This document shows positions 18,212-28,800 of a stretch of 64,000 nucleotides of DNA, piece after piece (position 1 is the stretch's first letter; each line of letters opens with the position of its first letter). The stretch is from Roseobacter sp. MH60115 (GTDB lineage: Bacteria > Pseudomonadota > Alphaproteobacteria > Rhodobacterales > Rhodobacteraceae). The stretch lies in NCBI RefSeq assembly GCF_015644665.1, contig NZ_JADOBQ010000003.1, positions 476,150-540,149 of the forward strand, read 5' to 3'. The notes beneath the pieces are model-generated. The model was not told the DNA's origin. It was given only the letters and a program-made list of their open reading frames with translations, and made no database searches. The position numbers and the translations under genes were made by a program.

Positions 18212-19072
18212 ATGGAGCTTTCCGATTTGCGTGTGTTCCGTGCCGTCGTCCGCGAAGGCGGCGTCACCCGCGCGGCGAACCATCTGGGACGAGTGCAGTC
18301 AGCGGTCACGTCGCGCATTCGACAGCTTGAAGACCGTCTGGAGCAGCCGCTGTTTTCCCGTCAGGGCCGCAAGATGGTGCTCACGCCCGCAGGCCGCACG
18401 TTGCTTGACTACTCGGAGAGGTTGCTGGCGCTGGCAGATGAGGCGGAGGCGGCCCTGAATTCAGAAACGCCGCGCGGTGTTCTGCGCATCGGGTCTATGG
18501 AGAGCACGGCAGCCGTGCGCCTGCCGGCGCCCCTGGCTGAGTTCTCCGAACGCTATCCGGAGGTGGTGCTGGAAATGCAGACCGGCAATCCGGTGATGCT
18601 GGCCGATGCATTGCTGCGCGGAGACATCGATGCGGCCTTTGTCGCGGAACCCATCGCAGAGAAGCGCTTTGACCACATTGCGGCCTTCGAGGAGTCGCCC
18701 GTCATCGTGACCTCGGAGGCGCATCCCCCCATCGGCGGCGATCACGGATGCCCCCGGACCGTGTTGGTCTTTGAACATGGCTGCCCGCATCGCAAGCTGT
18801 TAGAACAGTGGTATGCACAACAAAAGGATACACCAGAGCGAACCATCGAGATGGGTTCCTACCATGCTATGCTGGGGTGTGTCCTTGCCAGCATGGGGGC
18901 AGCGCTGGTGCCGAAAAGTGTGCTGAGCACATTCTCGGAAGCAGGCAGGCTGCGCCTTACCCCTTTGCCCAAAGGCAGCGATAAGCTGCGCACGCTTTTG
19001 ATCTGGCGAAAAGGTGTTTCCTCGCCCACGATTGCAGCGCTCAGAAACGTTATCGCGAACGGTGCACATTGA
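18212..19072 (+). CDS. LysR family transcriptional regulator
   Basis: A 286-residue LTTR. The N-terminal helix-turn-helix reads MELSDLRVFRAVVREGGVTRAANHLGRVQSAVTSRIRQLEDRL, followed by the linker helix and a substrate-binding domain (residues about 90-280). GGAGATGTGAG precedes the ATG. It is divergent from the globin-DUF1330 pair, so by the usual LTTR arrangement it probably controls that pair and itself. The effector is unknown. Confidence 0.94.
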   Translation: MELSDLRVFRAVVREGGVTRAANHLGRVQSAVTSRIRQLEDRLEQPLFSRQGRKMVLTPAGRTLLDYSERLLALADEAEAALNSETPRGVLRIGSMESTAAVRLPAPLAEFSERYPEVVLEMQTGNPVMLADALLRGDIDAAFVAEPIAEKRFDHIAAFEESPVIVTSEAHPPIGGDHGCPRTVLVFEHGCPHRKLLEQWYAQQKDTPERTIEMGSYHAMLGCVLASMGAALVPKSVLSTFSEAGRLRLTPLPKGSDKLRTLLIWRKGVSSPTIAALRNVIANGAH

Positions 19073-19683
19073 TTGTCCGAAACCGGTATTTTTGCAGGGG
19101 ATAGAGCGAGACGCTCCCTCCGGCCTGACGTGAGCTGCCATGTGACTTCGCCGCCGCAATAAGAGTCTGCAACGGGCCATCTGCGAAGACGACCCTTTTG
19201 GACGAGATTCCAATTACTTAAACGATGACCAATGGATCTCCGAGTTCTATGCCAAGAACTCGCACGGTGCTGTTGATGACCACGTTGAATGATATCAGAT
19301 CACGATGGGGTTCAGTGGTCGCTTCTGACCGACAATGCCGCCTTGGTCCAGGCCGGGTGCACGGCGTGCGTGGCAGGTCAGTTTGGTGTTTGCATGATTG
19401 CCCCTCCGATCCGCCCTCCCCTCCCGCAACGACAACCCCACGTTAACGCAGCATCATATCACGGGCATGTTGCGCACGCTCTGAGGCCTGTAATGAGCCC
19501 ATTTCACCTGATTCCAAGTATTCCACACCACCGGCGGCTATTCATGATCTGACAAGGTTTTGCACAGGTTGGATGGCCGCGCGCTCCCCTCCTGACTTCA
19601 GCCGAAACGCGCGTCAAACACAGCGGCGGATTCGCTGGGCGGTGGTGCTGAAGCCGTCCGGGCCAGCGCAAGAAACGAAAGCT
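19073..19683. other. Intergenic region, no gene recognised
   Basis: About 610 bp between the LysR gene and the end of the type I secretion operon. Short open frames exist on the plus strand but none has a recognisable domain or good start. No hairpin followed by a T-run was noticed for either converging transcript. Confidence 0.4.
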
Positions 19684-21024
19684 CTATTGCTCGCGGAAAG
19701 CGCGGGTCATGCTGTCGACAATCGGCTTTGCAATGTACTGCGCAAATGTCCGTTCTTCGGTCTGGATCATGATCTCGGCTGGCATGCCCGGAGTCGGCGT
19801 GAAATTGGCAACCCGCTGCAGCTCCCTCGGACTCATCGAAATCCGTGCGACATAGACCTCCTTGGCAACGCCCGATGAACTGTCCGTGATGGCATCGGCG
19901 GAAACGTAGAAGACCTCTCCATCCAGAACCGGCGTTGTCCGCTGGTTGAGCGCGGTCAGCCTGACGGTTGCCGGTTGCCCGGTGCGGACGCTGTCAATGT
20001 CTGCCCTGGGGATCTGCACTTCGACAATAAGCGGCTGCTCTCCCGGCAAAATCTCCAGGATCGGCCGGCCACTCTCGATCACCCCGCCGGCGGTATGATA
20101 GTAAAGACGCACGACGGTGCCGGACACCGGGGCCGCAACGTCCGAGCGCTGCTTGACATTGAGCGCCGCGCGAGCCTGTTCGCGGACGCCATCAAGCTCG
20201 CCCTGAACAACCTGAAGATTATCCAACGCGGTCTGCCGATAGCGGGCAAGCGTCTGGTTGATCTGCTGCATGTACTTCAGCTTGATGGTCTCGATCTCGT
20301 TGACCTCCGCCAGCAGACGCCCGATCTGCCCCTCTGCTTCGATGGAGGTGCGTTCCACCGCCGACAGCTCGGATCGACGGATCAGCCCTTCATCCAGCAG
20401 CGTGCTTTTGGTTTCCAACTCGTCGTTCAGCAATTCGATCTGCCGCTGGTGTGACACCAATTGCGTCTCATACCCCGCCCGGCGGATCTCCAGCGCATCA
20501 AGATTGCGCTGGAAGAGGGCAAGGTCTTCCTCCAGCGAGGACTCCGCCACCTGGAACGTCAGCATTTGCCCGTCAAGGATCGAACTGATTTCATAATCGG
20601 CACGGGCAGAGGTGAGATGCTGCGGGAATTCCAGCACCGTTTCCCGATTGTACTGGGCCAGCAGGCGCGCTTCGGTTGCCTCAAGCCGCATCTGCCGCAG
20701 GTGAAGTTCCCGCTCACTGGCCGCCGCCGACGTCTGATCAAGGCGCAGCAGCAGCTGCCCGGCGGTCACCCGGTCGCCTTCGTTGATCATGATATCTTCA
20801 ATGATACCGCCCTCAAGATGCTGGACGATCTTGTTCTGCCCGGTTGCCACAAAACTACCCTGTGCAATCACCGCCGCTGCAAGCGGCGCGCGAAAGGCCC
20901 AGAGCGCGAACCCGCCGAAAGAAAGAGCCATCAGGAGGAGGCCAAAGACGATCTGCCTGGTGACCGAGCGCGGCACTTCCGCATACCATTCGTCATGCTG
21001 GATGGGCGCCGGTAAACTAGTCAT
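19684..21024 (-). CDS. Type I secretion periplasmic adaptor (HlyD/PrtE family)
   Basis: A 446-residue membrane fusion protein. A single membrane span lies at about residues 25-47 after a short cytosolic N-terminus. Then come a biotinyl-lipoyl-like half motif (VIAQGSFVATGQNKIVQHLEGGIIEDIMINEGDRVTAGQLLLRL), a long coiled-coil hairpin (about 90-280) and the HlyD beta-barrel with VRLYYHTAGGVIESGRPILEILP and GQPATVRLTAL. It bridges the inner-membrane ABC transporter to a TolC-like outer-membrane channel, which is not encoded in this window. The start overlaps the end of the ABC gene by eight bases. The Gly-Gly-Ile-Ile region is typical of the PrtE/LapC group. Confidence 0.94.
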   Translation of the reverse strand: MTSLPAPIQHDEWYAEVPRSVTRQIVFGLLLMALSFGGFALWAFRAPLAAAVIAQGSFVATGQNKIVQHLEGGIIEDIMINEGDRVTAGQLLLRLDQTSAAASERELHLRQMRLEATEARLLAQYNRETVLEFPQHLTSARADYEISSILDGQMLTFQVAESSLEEDLALFQRNLDALEIRRAGYETQLVSHQRQIELLNDELETKSTLLDEGLIRRSELSAVERTSIEAEGQIGRLLAEVNEIETIKLKYMQQINQTLARYRQTALDNLQVVQGELDGVREQARAALNVKQRSDVAAPVSGTVVRLYYHTAGGVIESGRPILEILPGEQPLIVEVQIPRADIDSVRTGQPATVRLTALNQRTTPVLDGEVFYVSADAITDSSSGVAKEVYVARISMSPRELQRVANFTPTPGMPAEIMIQTEERTFAQYIAKPIVDSMTRAFREQ

Positions 21025-23284
21025 CTTTAGACACCTGCTTGTTGGGGTTCACTTTGCGGCCCGCCAGTTTCTCGAGCACGTTCTGCCGCTCGCCGAACAT
21101 CTGGACGGTGCCATCCGCCAGCAGCATTATCTTGTCCACCACGGAGAGCAGCGAGGGTTTTTGCGTGATGACCACAACCGTGATCTTGTTGTCCTGCGCA
21201 TGTTTGATGGCACGGGCCAGCGCCTTGTCCCCGGTGGTATCGAGATTTGAATTGGGCTCATCCAGAACAACAAAGCGTGGCCCGCCAAAGAACGCGCGCG
21301 CCAGAGCGATGCGTTGTTTTTGCCCGCCTGACAGGGGCGCGCCATCGGCTGCAACCACGGTTTCATAGCCCTGCGGCAGGTTGGCGATCATCTCATGAAC
21401 GTCGGCCAGACTGGCGGCTGCAAAAACCTGCTCGTCGGTTGCATCCGCGCGCATGCGGCCAATGTTGTCCTTTATGGTGCCCGGGAAAAGCTGCACGTCC
21501 TGCGGCAGATAGCCGATGTTTTCGCCAAACTGACGCTGGTCCCAGTTCCGCAGATCCATCAGGTCCAGCCGCACGTTCCCCGACGTTGGCAGGATGGAGC
21601 CGACCAGCATTTTGCCAAGTGTGGTCTTCCCCGCGCCAGAGTTACCGATGACGGCCAGCGCCTCACCGGGGTTGAGCGAAAAGCTGATACCATTCAGAAT
21701 GACCTGTTTCGTGCCGCCGGGGACATAGAGCAGCCGTTCCACATCCAGGCGGCCTTGAGGCTTCGGCAATTGCAGACGCTCAAACTGCACTTTGGACGAC
21801 TGCAGCAAATTCCTGATCCGCTCATAGGCCGAACGCGACAGGGAAAAACCGTTCCAGCCCTCGATTGACCCTTCAATCGGTGCCAATGCGCGCCCCGCGA
21901 TGATGGAGGCGGCGATGACCATCCCACCGGTGATCTGACCATCAATGGCGAGATAGGCCCCCCACCCCAGCATCGCGACCTGCGTCAACAGGCGTATTCC
22001 GCGGGACACAGCAGCGGTCACGATGTTCCTGTCCTGTGCGCAAACCTGTGCGGTGAGCGATTTGGCGGTGTCCCTGCCCCAGATCACAACGGCCTCCGGG
22101 ATCATGGCCAGCGCGTTGATGATCTGGGAGTTTCGCGCCATGGAATCCAGATGCATATTGGCTTTGGACTGCGCCAGATTGGCCGCAGCGAAGGGTTTGG
22201 CCGTTATCTTCTGGTTCACGATTGCGACGATCAACAACAGGATCGAGGTGCCGACGACAATGGACCCGAGATGCGGGTGGATGAAAAAAATGCAGGCAAT
22301 GAACAGCGGGGCAAAGGGCACGTCCAGGAAGGATATTAACGTCCCCGACACCAGAAAGCCTCTCAACTGCTGAAGGTCTCCCAATGTCTGATACTCGCGC
22401 CCGGTGCCGTGCAGCGAGGCATGGGACGCGGCGCTGAGGATCGGCGCGCCCAAGCGAATGGCGACCTCCACGGCCGTTCGCATCAGCATGAACCGGCGTA
22501 CCGCATCGAAAGTTGCCTGCAGGATCACGGCACCGGCAATGATCACCGTCAGCATCACCAGGGTATCCACGGACCGGCTGGTCAAAACCCGGTCGGAAAT
22601 CTGAAAGAGATAGATCGGAATCGCCAGAATCAGCAGGTTTGTGGCACAGGTCAAAAGCAGGACAAATGCCAAGTTCCCGCGCACCGCCAGCACCCCTTTT
22701 CTCAGGCTGTCTGAGAAGTCATCGGGGCCTTTTCTCTTATGAAACTTGGGCGGTGGGCCGCCTTTTCCGCCGCCTCCTCCGCGCCCGGCGGGGGGCGTGG
22801 GTCCGCGGTGATCCACCGATTTTTTCAGAGGGCCAAGGTCACCCTCGATCGTCACACCCGGCATCTCCTTTGCGTCCGGCATTTTGTCTACCGTCTTTTG
22901 CCGGAGCTGCTCGCCCGTCGCGGTTGCGGATGGCTGAGGATCACTCTCAGGGTCGCCACGGTCGTTCCTGACACTCTGAAATCCAGGGGGCTCCACCGCA
23001 TCAAATGCGGCGGTATCCGGCTTTTCCAGGGTCGTTTCCGCCTTTGCGGCAGATGTGCCCGGCATAGTGCTGGCCCCAATTTCCGGGGCAGCCTGAGAGC
23101 GGCCTTCCGGTTGCCTGGCAACTGCCTCAGCAGATCGAGGTGCCGTGTCATCGCCAAGGTCGGCGCGCTGCTCCACCTTGAGGTAGAGCGGTCGCCTTAC
23201 ATGGTTTGGAAAACAGGTATGTTTTTCGGCCTTTGAAGTTTGGTCGTCGCGCGGACGCGCAAAAGGGTAAGAAACATCGTTCAC
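21017..23284 (-). CDS. Type I secretion ABC transporter (PrtD/LapB-like) with long disordered N-terminus
   Basis: A 755-residue fused permease-ATPase. Residues about 1-190 are hydrophilic and proline/charge rich with a Gly-rich stretch (GRGGGGGKGGPPPKFHKRKGPDD); no C39 peptidase or C39-like motif is visible. Residues about 195-480 are the six-helix transmembrane domain. The ATPase has Walker A GNSGAGKTT (about 545), signature LSGGQKQRIALARAF and Walker B FVVLDEPNSNLD. It uses a GTG start. This transporter should export the two large proteins encoded immediately upstream. The N-terminal extension replaces the usual substrate-recognition domain and is unusual. Confidence 0.93.
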   Translation of the reverse strand: MNDVSYPFARPRDDQTSKAEKHTCFPNHVRRPLYLKVEQRADLGDDTAPRSAEAVARQPEGRSQAAPEIGASTMPGTSAAKAETTLEKPDTAAFDAVEPPGFQSVRNDRGDPESDPQPSATATGEQLRQKTVDKMPDAKEMPGVTIEGDLGPLKKSVDHRGPTPPAGRGGGGGKGGPPPKFHKRKGPDDFSDSLRKGVLAVRGNLAFVLLLTCATNLLILAIPIYLFQISDRVLTSRSVDTLVMLTVIIAGAVILQATFDAVRRFMLMRTAVEVAIRLGAPILSAASHASLHGTGREYQTLGDLQQLRGFLVSGTLISFLDVPFAPLFIACIFFIHPHLGSIVVGTSILLLIVAIVNQKITAKPFAAANLAQSKANMHLDSMARNSQIINALAMIPEAVVIWGRDTAKSLTAQVCAQDRNIVTAAVSRGIRLLTQVAMLGWGAYLAIDGQITGGMVIAASIIAGRALAPIEGSIEGWNGFSLSRSAYERIRNLLQSSKVQFERLQLPKPQGRLDVERLLYVPGGTKQVILNGISFSLNPGEALAVIGNSGAGKTTLGKMLVGSILPTSGNVRLDLMDLRNWDQRQFGENIGYLPQDVQLFPGTIKDNIGRMRADATDEQVFAAASLADVHEMIANLPQGYETVVAADGAPLSGGQKQRIALARAFFGGPRFVVLDEPNSNLDTTGDKALARAIKHAQDNKITVVVITQKPSLLSVVDKIMLLADGTVQMFGERQNVLEKLAGRKVNPNKQVSKDD

Positions 23285-23314
23285 TAGTACTGGCCTTTCC
23301 AGTTACGTCCGACC

Positions 23315-25762
23315 TCAGGTCAGTATGGTTTCCATGCCGTCTGTCTGCTGGCTCATCGCGTCGGCGATCATATGGTTCGTATTTGCCACGATGTTTTCTG
23401 CGAGGCCCGGGTCGATCAGATCCTCCGCCAGAAACGCAACAGCTTCATTTGCCAGGGCCGAAATACTCGTGGCGTCGGTCGGCATGGCATCTGTTTCCAC
23501 CAGATTGGCCTGATGGATGAGCGCGTCAGAATAGGTATCGCCCTGCGCCATGACCGTGCTGTCGACGCCATTGTCCCTGATCGCGGCAAAGTTGGCTGCG
23601 ATGTTAGACCCGGTTGTCACCGTGATCTCTTCCTGTAGGGCGGCTGCAAAATCATCGCGGGCAATGTGAACCTGATCGGAATCCCCAAGGATATTGGTCT
23701 GGTCCAGCGCATTTACGGTGGTGAAGTCCCCGTCGATATAGAGCACGCGCAGCAGCTCTGTCCCGTTGAAGAGATCATCCTCGACGATCGCCTCGCTGAC
23801 ATCCTCTGCGCCCTCCGACAAGGCGCTGATCGCGTCTGCAAAATTCTGTGTAACCTCGGCGTCGATATCAACGCCGATTTTTTCGATGCTGGCCTTGTTG
23901 TAGAGAAGGTTATCAGCGCTGGATGAACCCTTTGTTTCTGCGGCCGGCTCCCCGACATCAGGTGGCGGCCCAGGGTCATCCGAATTCTCGGACACCAAAC
24001 CCTGAGCCGACAACTGAGCCATACTCTCCCCGGGAGCAGCATGTGTTGAGGCTTCTATCAGCCCTTGCGGATCGCGATGGCTGGACCCGTCCGCTGAACC
24101 CTGTGCAGCCATATCCGTAGTTTCGGCAGGTGCAGGGGTCGACAGAGCACCCGTGGGATGCATGGCCACGTCGAAATTCATGGGGTGCGCGGGGGCTGCA
24201 GTAGCACCCGTACTCGCCACGCCCTGCGCCAATGCCGCCTGATGCAGACCGTTACTCTGGGCAACGCCCGCTGAAGGCGCGGTGACCGGTGACGTGGCCG
24301 CAAGCGTATCGCTGTCGAGAACCACGTTGTGCTGATTGACAAGGCTGACGTCGATCATGTCACCGCCAACCACAATCAGGTCGTATCCAAAACCGAACTG
24401 CTGGGTGGTAAAGCTATTCGCGATCGCGTTTTCCCCCAGGCCCAGAAACGTTGCTGCCCCGCTAAAGGAGAGAACAGCCTGATCCATATCAGTCGAAAAC
24501 GTGTACTGCTTGACCCAGTTGAATTGATCGATATCGCCCTCGTGGCGCACAACAACCCAATTCGCGGGACTGCCACTGTCGGCTCTCGCGTCTTCTTCGA
24601 CAGTTTCGATGTCAGATGGGCCGGCGTCTTCCGCCTCTGCCGCAGCGGCGATTCTGGCCTCGTCACGGGTCATTGCATCTATCGATGCGGCGTTGATGGT
24701 CTTGGAGGCGGTTCCGTCCAGAACCTTCTCGCCAAATGAAAGATCATTTTCGACGAGAATATTGACCTGCGAAATGGCGTCGAACCTGAGGACATCGCCG
24801 GAGACCGCAAACACCGGCGCATCCAGCCAGCTGGAGCTGATCGCCACGGTGTTGATCAGGGTATTTGCCCCCGCAACCACTTCGTGACCGGCATCGACTT
24901 TGAAAGGGTTGGGCGCGTCTTCCTCGAAATCACGGTCAAAATCGTGAGGCCCATGCGTTTTGGCGGCCATCTCTTCGGCCTCTGCATCCTCCTCCTCCGC
25001 CTGTGCAATTCTCTCGGCATGATAGGCGGGGACGATATCTTTCCATTCAGGAAGGCTCTCCACTTCCACGCCGTTGACATACATCGCCTGCGCCGCCTCC
25101 CCCTGAAAGAGGGCGACGCTCATCAGCCCGTCGGAGCCCGGCACCACATCTGCCGCCGCCTGTGAAACGTCCGCGACGATTTCAAACCAATCCGCGTCGA
25201 TCGAAAGCTGGTCAAAGGGGATCAGGCTCAGGTCTTCGGCCAGAACACCCAACTGTTCCAGTGCCTGTGTCAGTTGCGCAATCGGCAACACCCCATAGGC
25301 TGCCACCTCGCCGAAAATGTCATTGTCGAAAAGTTTGATCACCTGATAGGTGACAGTTGCCACAGCCGCTGGCAGCGGCAGGTTGAAGTTCAAACTGACC
25401 GCGCCACCCTGTTGGACGCCCAGTATCGGGAACTCAGCCGCCTCCTTGAACATCGGGATCGGGCCGATTTCAGGCGCAACATCCAGAGGCAGTAGATCGG
25501 TGTCGGCATGTCGCTCCGGTGGCGTCAGCGCCTGGGGAGGCACCTTGTACTTCAGTTCGGGGTCATAGTCTTTGAGTTTGTACGATTGTTTGGCATGGGC
25601 CGTCGCCAACTCCAGTCTTGCCGCCTCTTCTTCGGCGGCGCGGAGGGCGCGAAACTCTTCATATTCGGCACGCATGCGCGCCTGCTCGTCGAGCATGTTA
25701 AAGGAACCAATGAAATGTGCGATTTTTTCGGTGATTGGGTCTAGTGACATTACCGTTTGCAT
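23315..25762 (-). CDS. Large acidic protein of the type I secretion locus, function unknown
   Basis: An 815-residue acidic protein without an N-terminal signal peptide. The N-terminus (about 1-75) is helical and Glu/Ala/Arg rich. A recurring motif resembling QxNxxxDxD appears at about residues 330, 480, 690 and 755 (SQVNILVEND; NQHNVVLDSD; DQTNILGDSD; HQANLVETD). A GANTLINTV segment near 300 recurs in the C-terminus of the neighbouring giant protein. The middle (about 490-640) is low complexity. I cannot assign an enzyme function. An in-frame ATG at 25750 is an alternative start. It lies 30 bp upstream of the ABC gene and may be a secreted partner or an assembly factor for the matrix protein. 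Confidence 0.8.
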   Translation of the reverse strand: MQTVMSLDPITEKIAHFIGSFNMLDEQARMRAEYEEFRALRAAEEEAARLELATAHAKQSYKLKDYDPELKYKVPPQALTPPERHADTDLLPLDVAPEIGPIPMFKEAAEFPILGVQQGGAVSLNFNLPLPAAVATVTYQVIKLFDNDIFGEVAAYGVLPIAQLTQALEQLGVLAEDLSLIPFDQLSIDADWFEIVADVSQAAADVVPGSDGLMSVALFQGEAAQAMYVNGVEVESLPEWKDIVPAYHAERIAQAEEEDAEAEEMAAKTHGPHDFDRDFEEDAPNPFKVDAGHEVVAGANTLINTVAISSSWLDAPVFAVSGDVLRFDAISQVNILVENDLSFGEKVLDGTASKTINAASIDAMTRDEARIAAAAEAEDAGPSDIETVEEDARADSGSPANWVVVRHEGDIDQFNWVKQYTFSTDMDQAVLSFSGAATFLGLGENAIANSFTTQQFGFGYDLIVVGGDMIDVSLVNQHNVVLDSDTLAATSPVTAPSAGVAQSNGLHQAALAQGVASTGATAAPAHPMNFDVAMHPTGALSTPAPAETTDMAAQGSADGSSHRDPQGLIEASTHAAPGESMAQLSAQGLVSENSDDPGPPPDVGEPAAETKGSSSADNLLYNKASIEKIGVDIDAEVTQNFADAISALSEGAEDVSEAIVEDDLFNGTELLRVLYIDGDFTTVNALDQTNILGDSDQVHIARDDFAAALQEEITVTTGSNIAANFAAIRDNGVDSTVMAQGDTYSDALIHQANLVETDAMPTDATSISALANEAVAFLAEDLIDPGLAENIVANTNHMIADAMSQQTDGMETILT

Positions 25763-25831
25763 CCCCGAATTTTTGGCGGCTCAGATGAAAAAATGCGCGC
25801 CTGCATCTCGTTAAAATTACTTTGGTCATAT

Positions 25832-25859
25832 CCCAGGGCCGCTTTGACCCGGCCCTGGG
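25832..25859 (-). terminator. Strong hairpin after the giant-protein gene (terminator or attenuator)
   Basis: A perfect 10-bp stem, CCCAGGGCCG paired with CGGCCCTGGG around an 8-base loop, starts 16 bp past the stop of the giant gene. The T-run expected of a classical intrinsic terminator is only weak (TAATTTT about 15 bases later). It may reduce read-through into the downstream secretion genes, or protect the upstream mRNA. Confidence 0.55.
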
Positions 25860-25874
25860 CGTTGCTATCGAGGC

Positions 25875-28800
25875 TTAGGAGCCGTCGCTGCTGTCGTCGC
25901 CGACGTAGTTCGAGCTGAACGAGCCGCCGACGACGTTCATGTCGACGGTGTTGCCCAACACGTTGGCGCCCATCACGATGCTTTGGTTGAAGGCCGCCAC
26001 ATCGACTTGGGCCGCGGCTGAGGCGTAGGATTCACCAGTGACATAACCGTCGTCACCGTTACCCGATCCCCAGCTTCCGGCGTCACCGCCCGCGCCACCG
26101 GCGCCGTTGGTTGCCGTGCCGCCCATGCCGCCGGTGTTGGTGCCGCCATCAGCCGCACCGCCGGTGGATGTACCGCCCATCGCCTGGCCGGACGCACCGC
26201 TGGCACCTGTTGCCGCGCCGCCCATACCGCCGTCACCGGAGGTGGCCATCGCATCACCAGTCGCAGAGGCATCGCTTGCCGCATCCGCCATGTTGCCCGC
26301 GCCGCCACCAGCACCGGTTGATACGTCGGTATCATTGTCGGTCATGGAGTCGGCCAGAGCTTCGGCTGCGATGTCAGACAAGCCGCCGTAACCACCGTCA
26401 CCGTCGGCATAGCCATCGGCTGCGCCTTCAGCGTAGGCATCGTTGGTCGATCCTGTCGAACCACCGTCGCCGCTCGCGGCGTCAGAGGTCGCCGAGCCAT
26501 CCGCAGATACTGTCGCATCTACCGACGCATCGGAGTCGCCATCGCCACCGGTCGCGGTTGAGGCGCTTGAGCCATCCGCTGTCGCGTCGTCGTCACTGGC
26601 TGCGTCTGCGGTGCCACCGTCTCCGGATTCTGAATCCGTCCCCGCTGTGGTTGTCGCATCGGCGTCATCGTCGGTTGCTGCATCCGCTGCAGCGCCCGCA
26701 CCAGTTGTCGCGTCATTGGCCGCGTCACCCGAGACATCATTGTCGATCATCCCGGTTGCTGCGGTGCCACCGCCGCCGGCGCCGGACTGGTTGTCCGAGT
26801 TGCCGTTCGCTCTGGCATCAGCGTCGTTGTCGGCAGAACCAGCCGCACCCGCACCGCTTTCAGAATCGGTACCGCCCGCCGCATTGGCGGTGGCATCGTC
26901 ATCTGTTCCGGCATCACCTGCTGCACCGGCACCTGCGGTCGCGTCATTATCGGCGGTTCCTGTGGTGTCGTTGTCAGCCATGCCCGCGTCGCCATTGGCG
27001 TCACCGGCTGCGCCACCGTCATTGTCGGCAGAGCCATCGCCGCTGGCGTCGGCATCATTGTCGGCGCTTCCCGCACCACCGGCACCGGACTCCGAGGCGC
27101 TCGAGGCCGTTCCGGCTGCGTCGGCATCGTCGTCGGTTGTCGCGTCGCCGCTGCCACCTGCGCCGCCTGCGCCATCGCTGGTCGCATCGCCGGACACATC
27201 GCTTTGTGCCATGCCAGCGGTTGCGCCATTGGCGTTGCCGCCGTTACCGCCTGTGCCGGTTCCGGTGCCTGTGCCGGTTGCAGTTGCATCGCCGGAGGTG
27301 GCATTGCCATTACCGCCGTCGCCGCCGTTACCACCATCAGGCACGCCGTCACCGCCATCACCGCCACCGCCAGCTGCATCACTGGCTGCATCGGTTGTGC
27401 CGTCTCCGGTGCCATCACCCTGCGCGCCGTCTCCGGCTTCGGGCTCAGCTTCGGATTCCGCTTCACCGTCGGCGTTGCTGTTGGCGCTGTTGGCGGGGTT
27501 GCCACCTTCGCCGCCATCACCGTTGGCGTCACTGTCCGTGTCAGCGGACGGGCTTGCGTCGACATCGCCGTCGATGTTGCCGGACCGGCCACCATCAGCA
27601 GCACCGGCTGCATCGGCCATTGCATTGCCGTTTGCATTGCCGTCGCCGTCGCCACCATCGCCACCGTCGCCTTCAGCTTCGGATTCGGCTTCGCCCTCGG
27701 ACGTGTTTGCAGCGTCCTGCGTATTGTCGCCGCCATCGCCGCCCGTGGCGTCAGCGCTGCTGCTGGTGCTCGCGTCGCTGGTGTTATCGACGTCACCGTC
27801 AATATCGCCACCGTCGCCACCATCACCATCGCCATCCGAAGTGGATCTGGCATCACCGGTCACGGTGCCGTTGGCATCGCCGGTGTCGCCACCGTCGCCA
27901 TTGGCATCCGAGGTCGCGTCGCCTTCGGCGTCACCTGCGGCATCCTGGGTGGCATCACCACCGTCGCCACCTTCTGCATCGGCGGAACTGCTGGTGCTGG
28001 CGTCGTTGGTCGTATCGACGTCACCGTCAATATAGCCCCCTTCGCCACCGTCTGCGTCGGTATCGCTGTCGGTTGATGCGTCTCCCTGACCGGTTGAATT
28101 GCTGTCGGCATCGCCGCCCTGACCGCCCGAGGAATCGGTGTCATTGTTGGACCGCGCATCCGACGCCTGATCTGACGCAGAATCTGCATCGCCTGAATCT
28201 CCGGCATCATCGTCGGAGTAGGCCTCTGCGCTGTTGGTGCCATCAACGGTACTGCTGGAAGCGGAATCGCCGCCGTCACCAGCACGACCATCGGCCTGGG
28301 TATCGGCCGTCGCATCGCTGTCACCGTCATTGGTGGAGTCGTTGTCGCCACCATCACCGCCATCGCCGTAGGCATCAGCCGTGGAGTCGCCGCTCTCTAC
28401 GTCATGACCGGCTGCATCCGCATAACCGGAATCGCCGCCATCACCACCGTTGGAATCGACAGAGCCGGTGTCACCGCTGGTGCCGCCGCTGGCTTTTGAC
28501 ATGCCGCCTATCGCGTTACCACCATGGGCATCCCCACCATCCGCATAGGCATCGCTGCCGCCGTGGGCACCGTTGGTTTCAACCTCGATACCTTCGTCAG
28601 CCGTTGCCGTGCCACCGGTGGCATCGCCATTCTGTGTGAATTCGCCGGTGTTATCGACCGTGGCGTTTTCCAGATGGTCGCTGTCATTCAGGTTGATGGT
28701 CTGCGTATTCACCACGCCGGCGTTGTTGCCATCGCCGTTCAGGGACTCATTGAGGAAATCGTTGAGATCGACATCATCACCGGGGTCATAGTCCAGATCG

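Noticed and set aside
19684..25762. Lap-type biofilm adhesin system (LapA/LapG/LapD)
   Set aside because: The exporter genes fit, but there is no LapG protease or LapD receptor gene in the window and no retention module recognised in either large protein.
25832..25859. Calling the hairpin a definite intrinsic terminator
   Set aside because: The expected run of T residues right after the stem is weak, so I list it as terminator or attenuator with moderate confidence only.
26443..28076. Plus-strand Ala/Pro/Ser-rich and Ile/Val/Gly-rich frames inside the giant gene
   Set aside because: Same cause as above: complementary shadows of the repeat region, not genes.
26111..28639. Very long plus-strand open frames (up to about 840 codons) opposite the giant gene, Arg/His- or Pro/Ser-rich
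   Set aside because: They arise because the G+C-rich Asp/Gly/Ala/Ser repeat codons yield few stops on the other strand. Their composition is biologically implausible and they have no start signals or homology.
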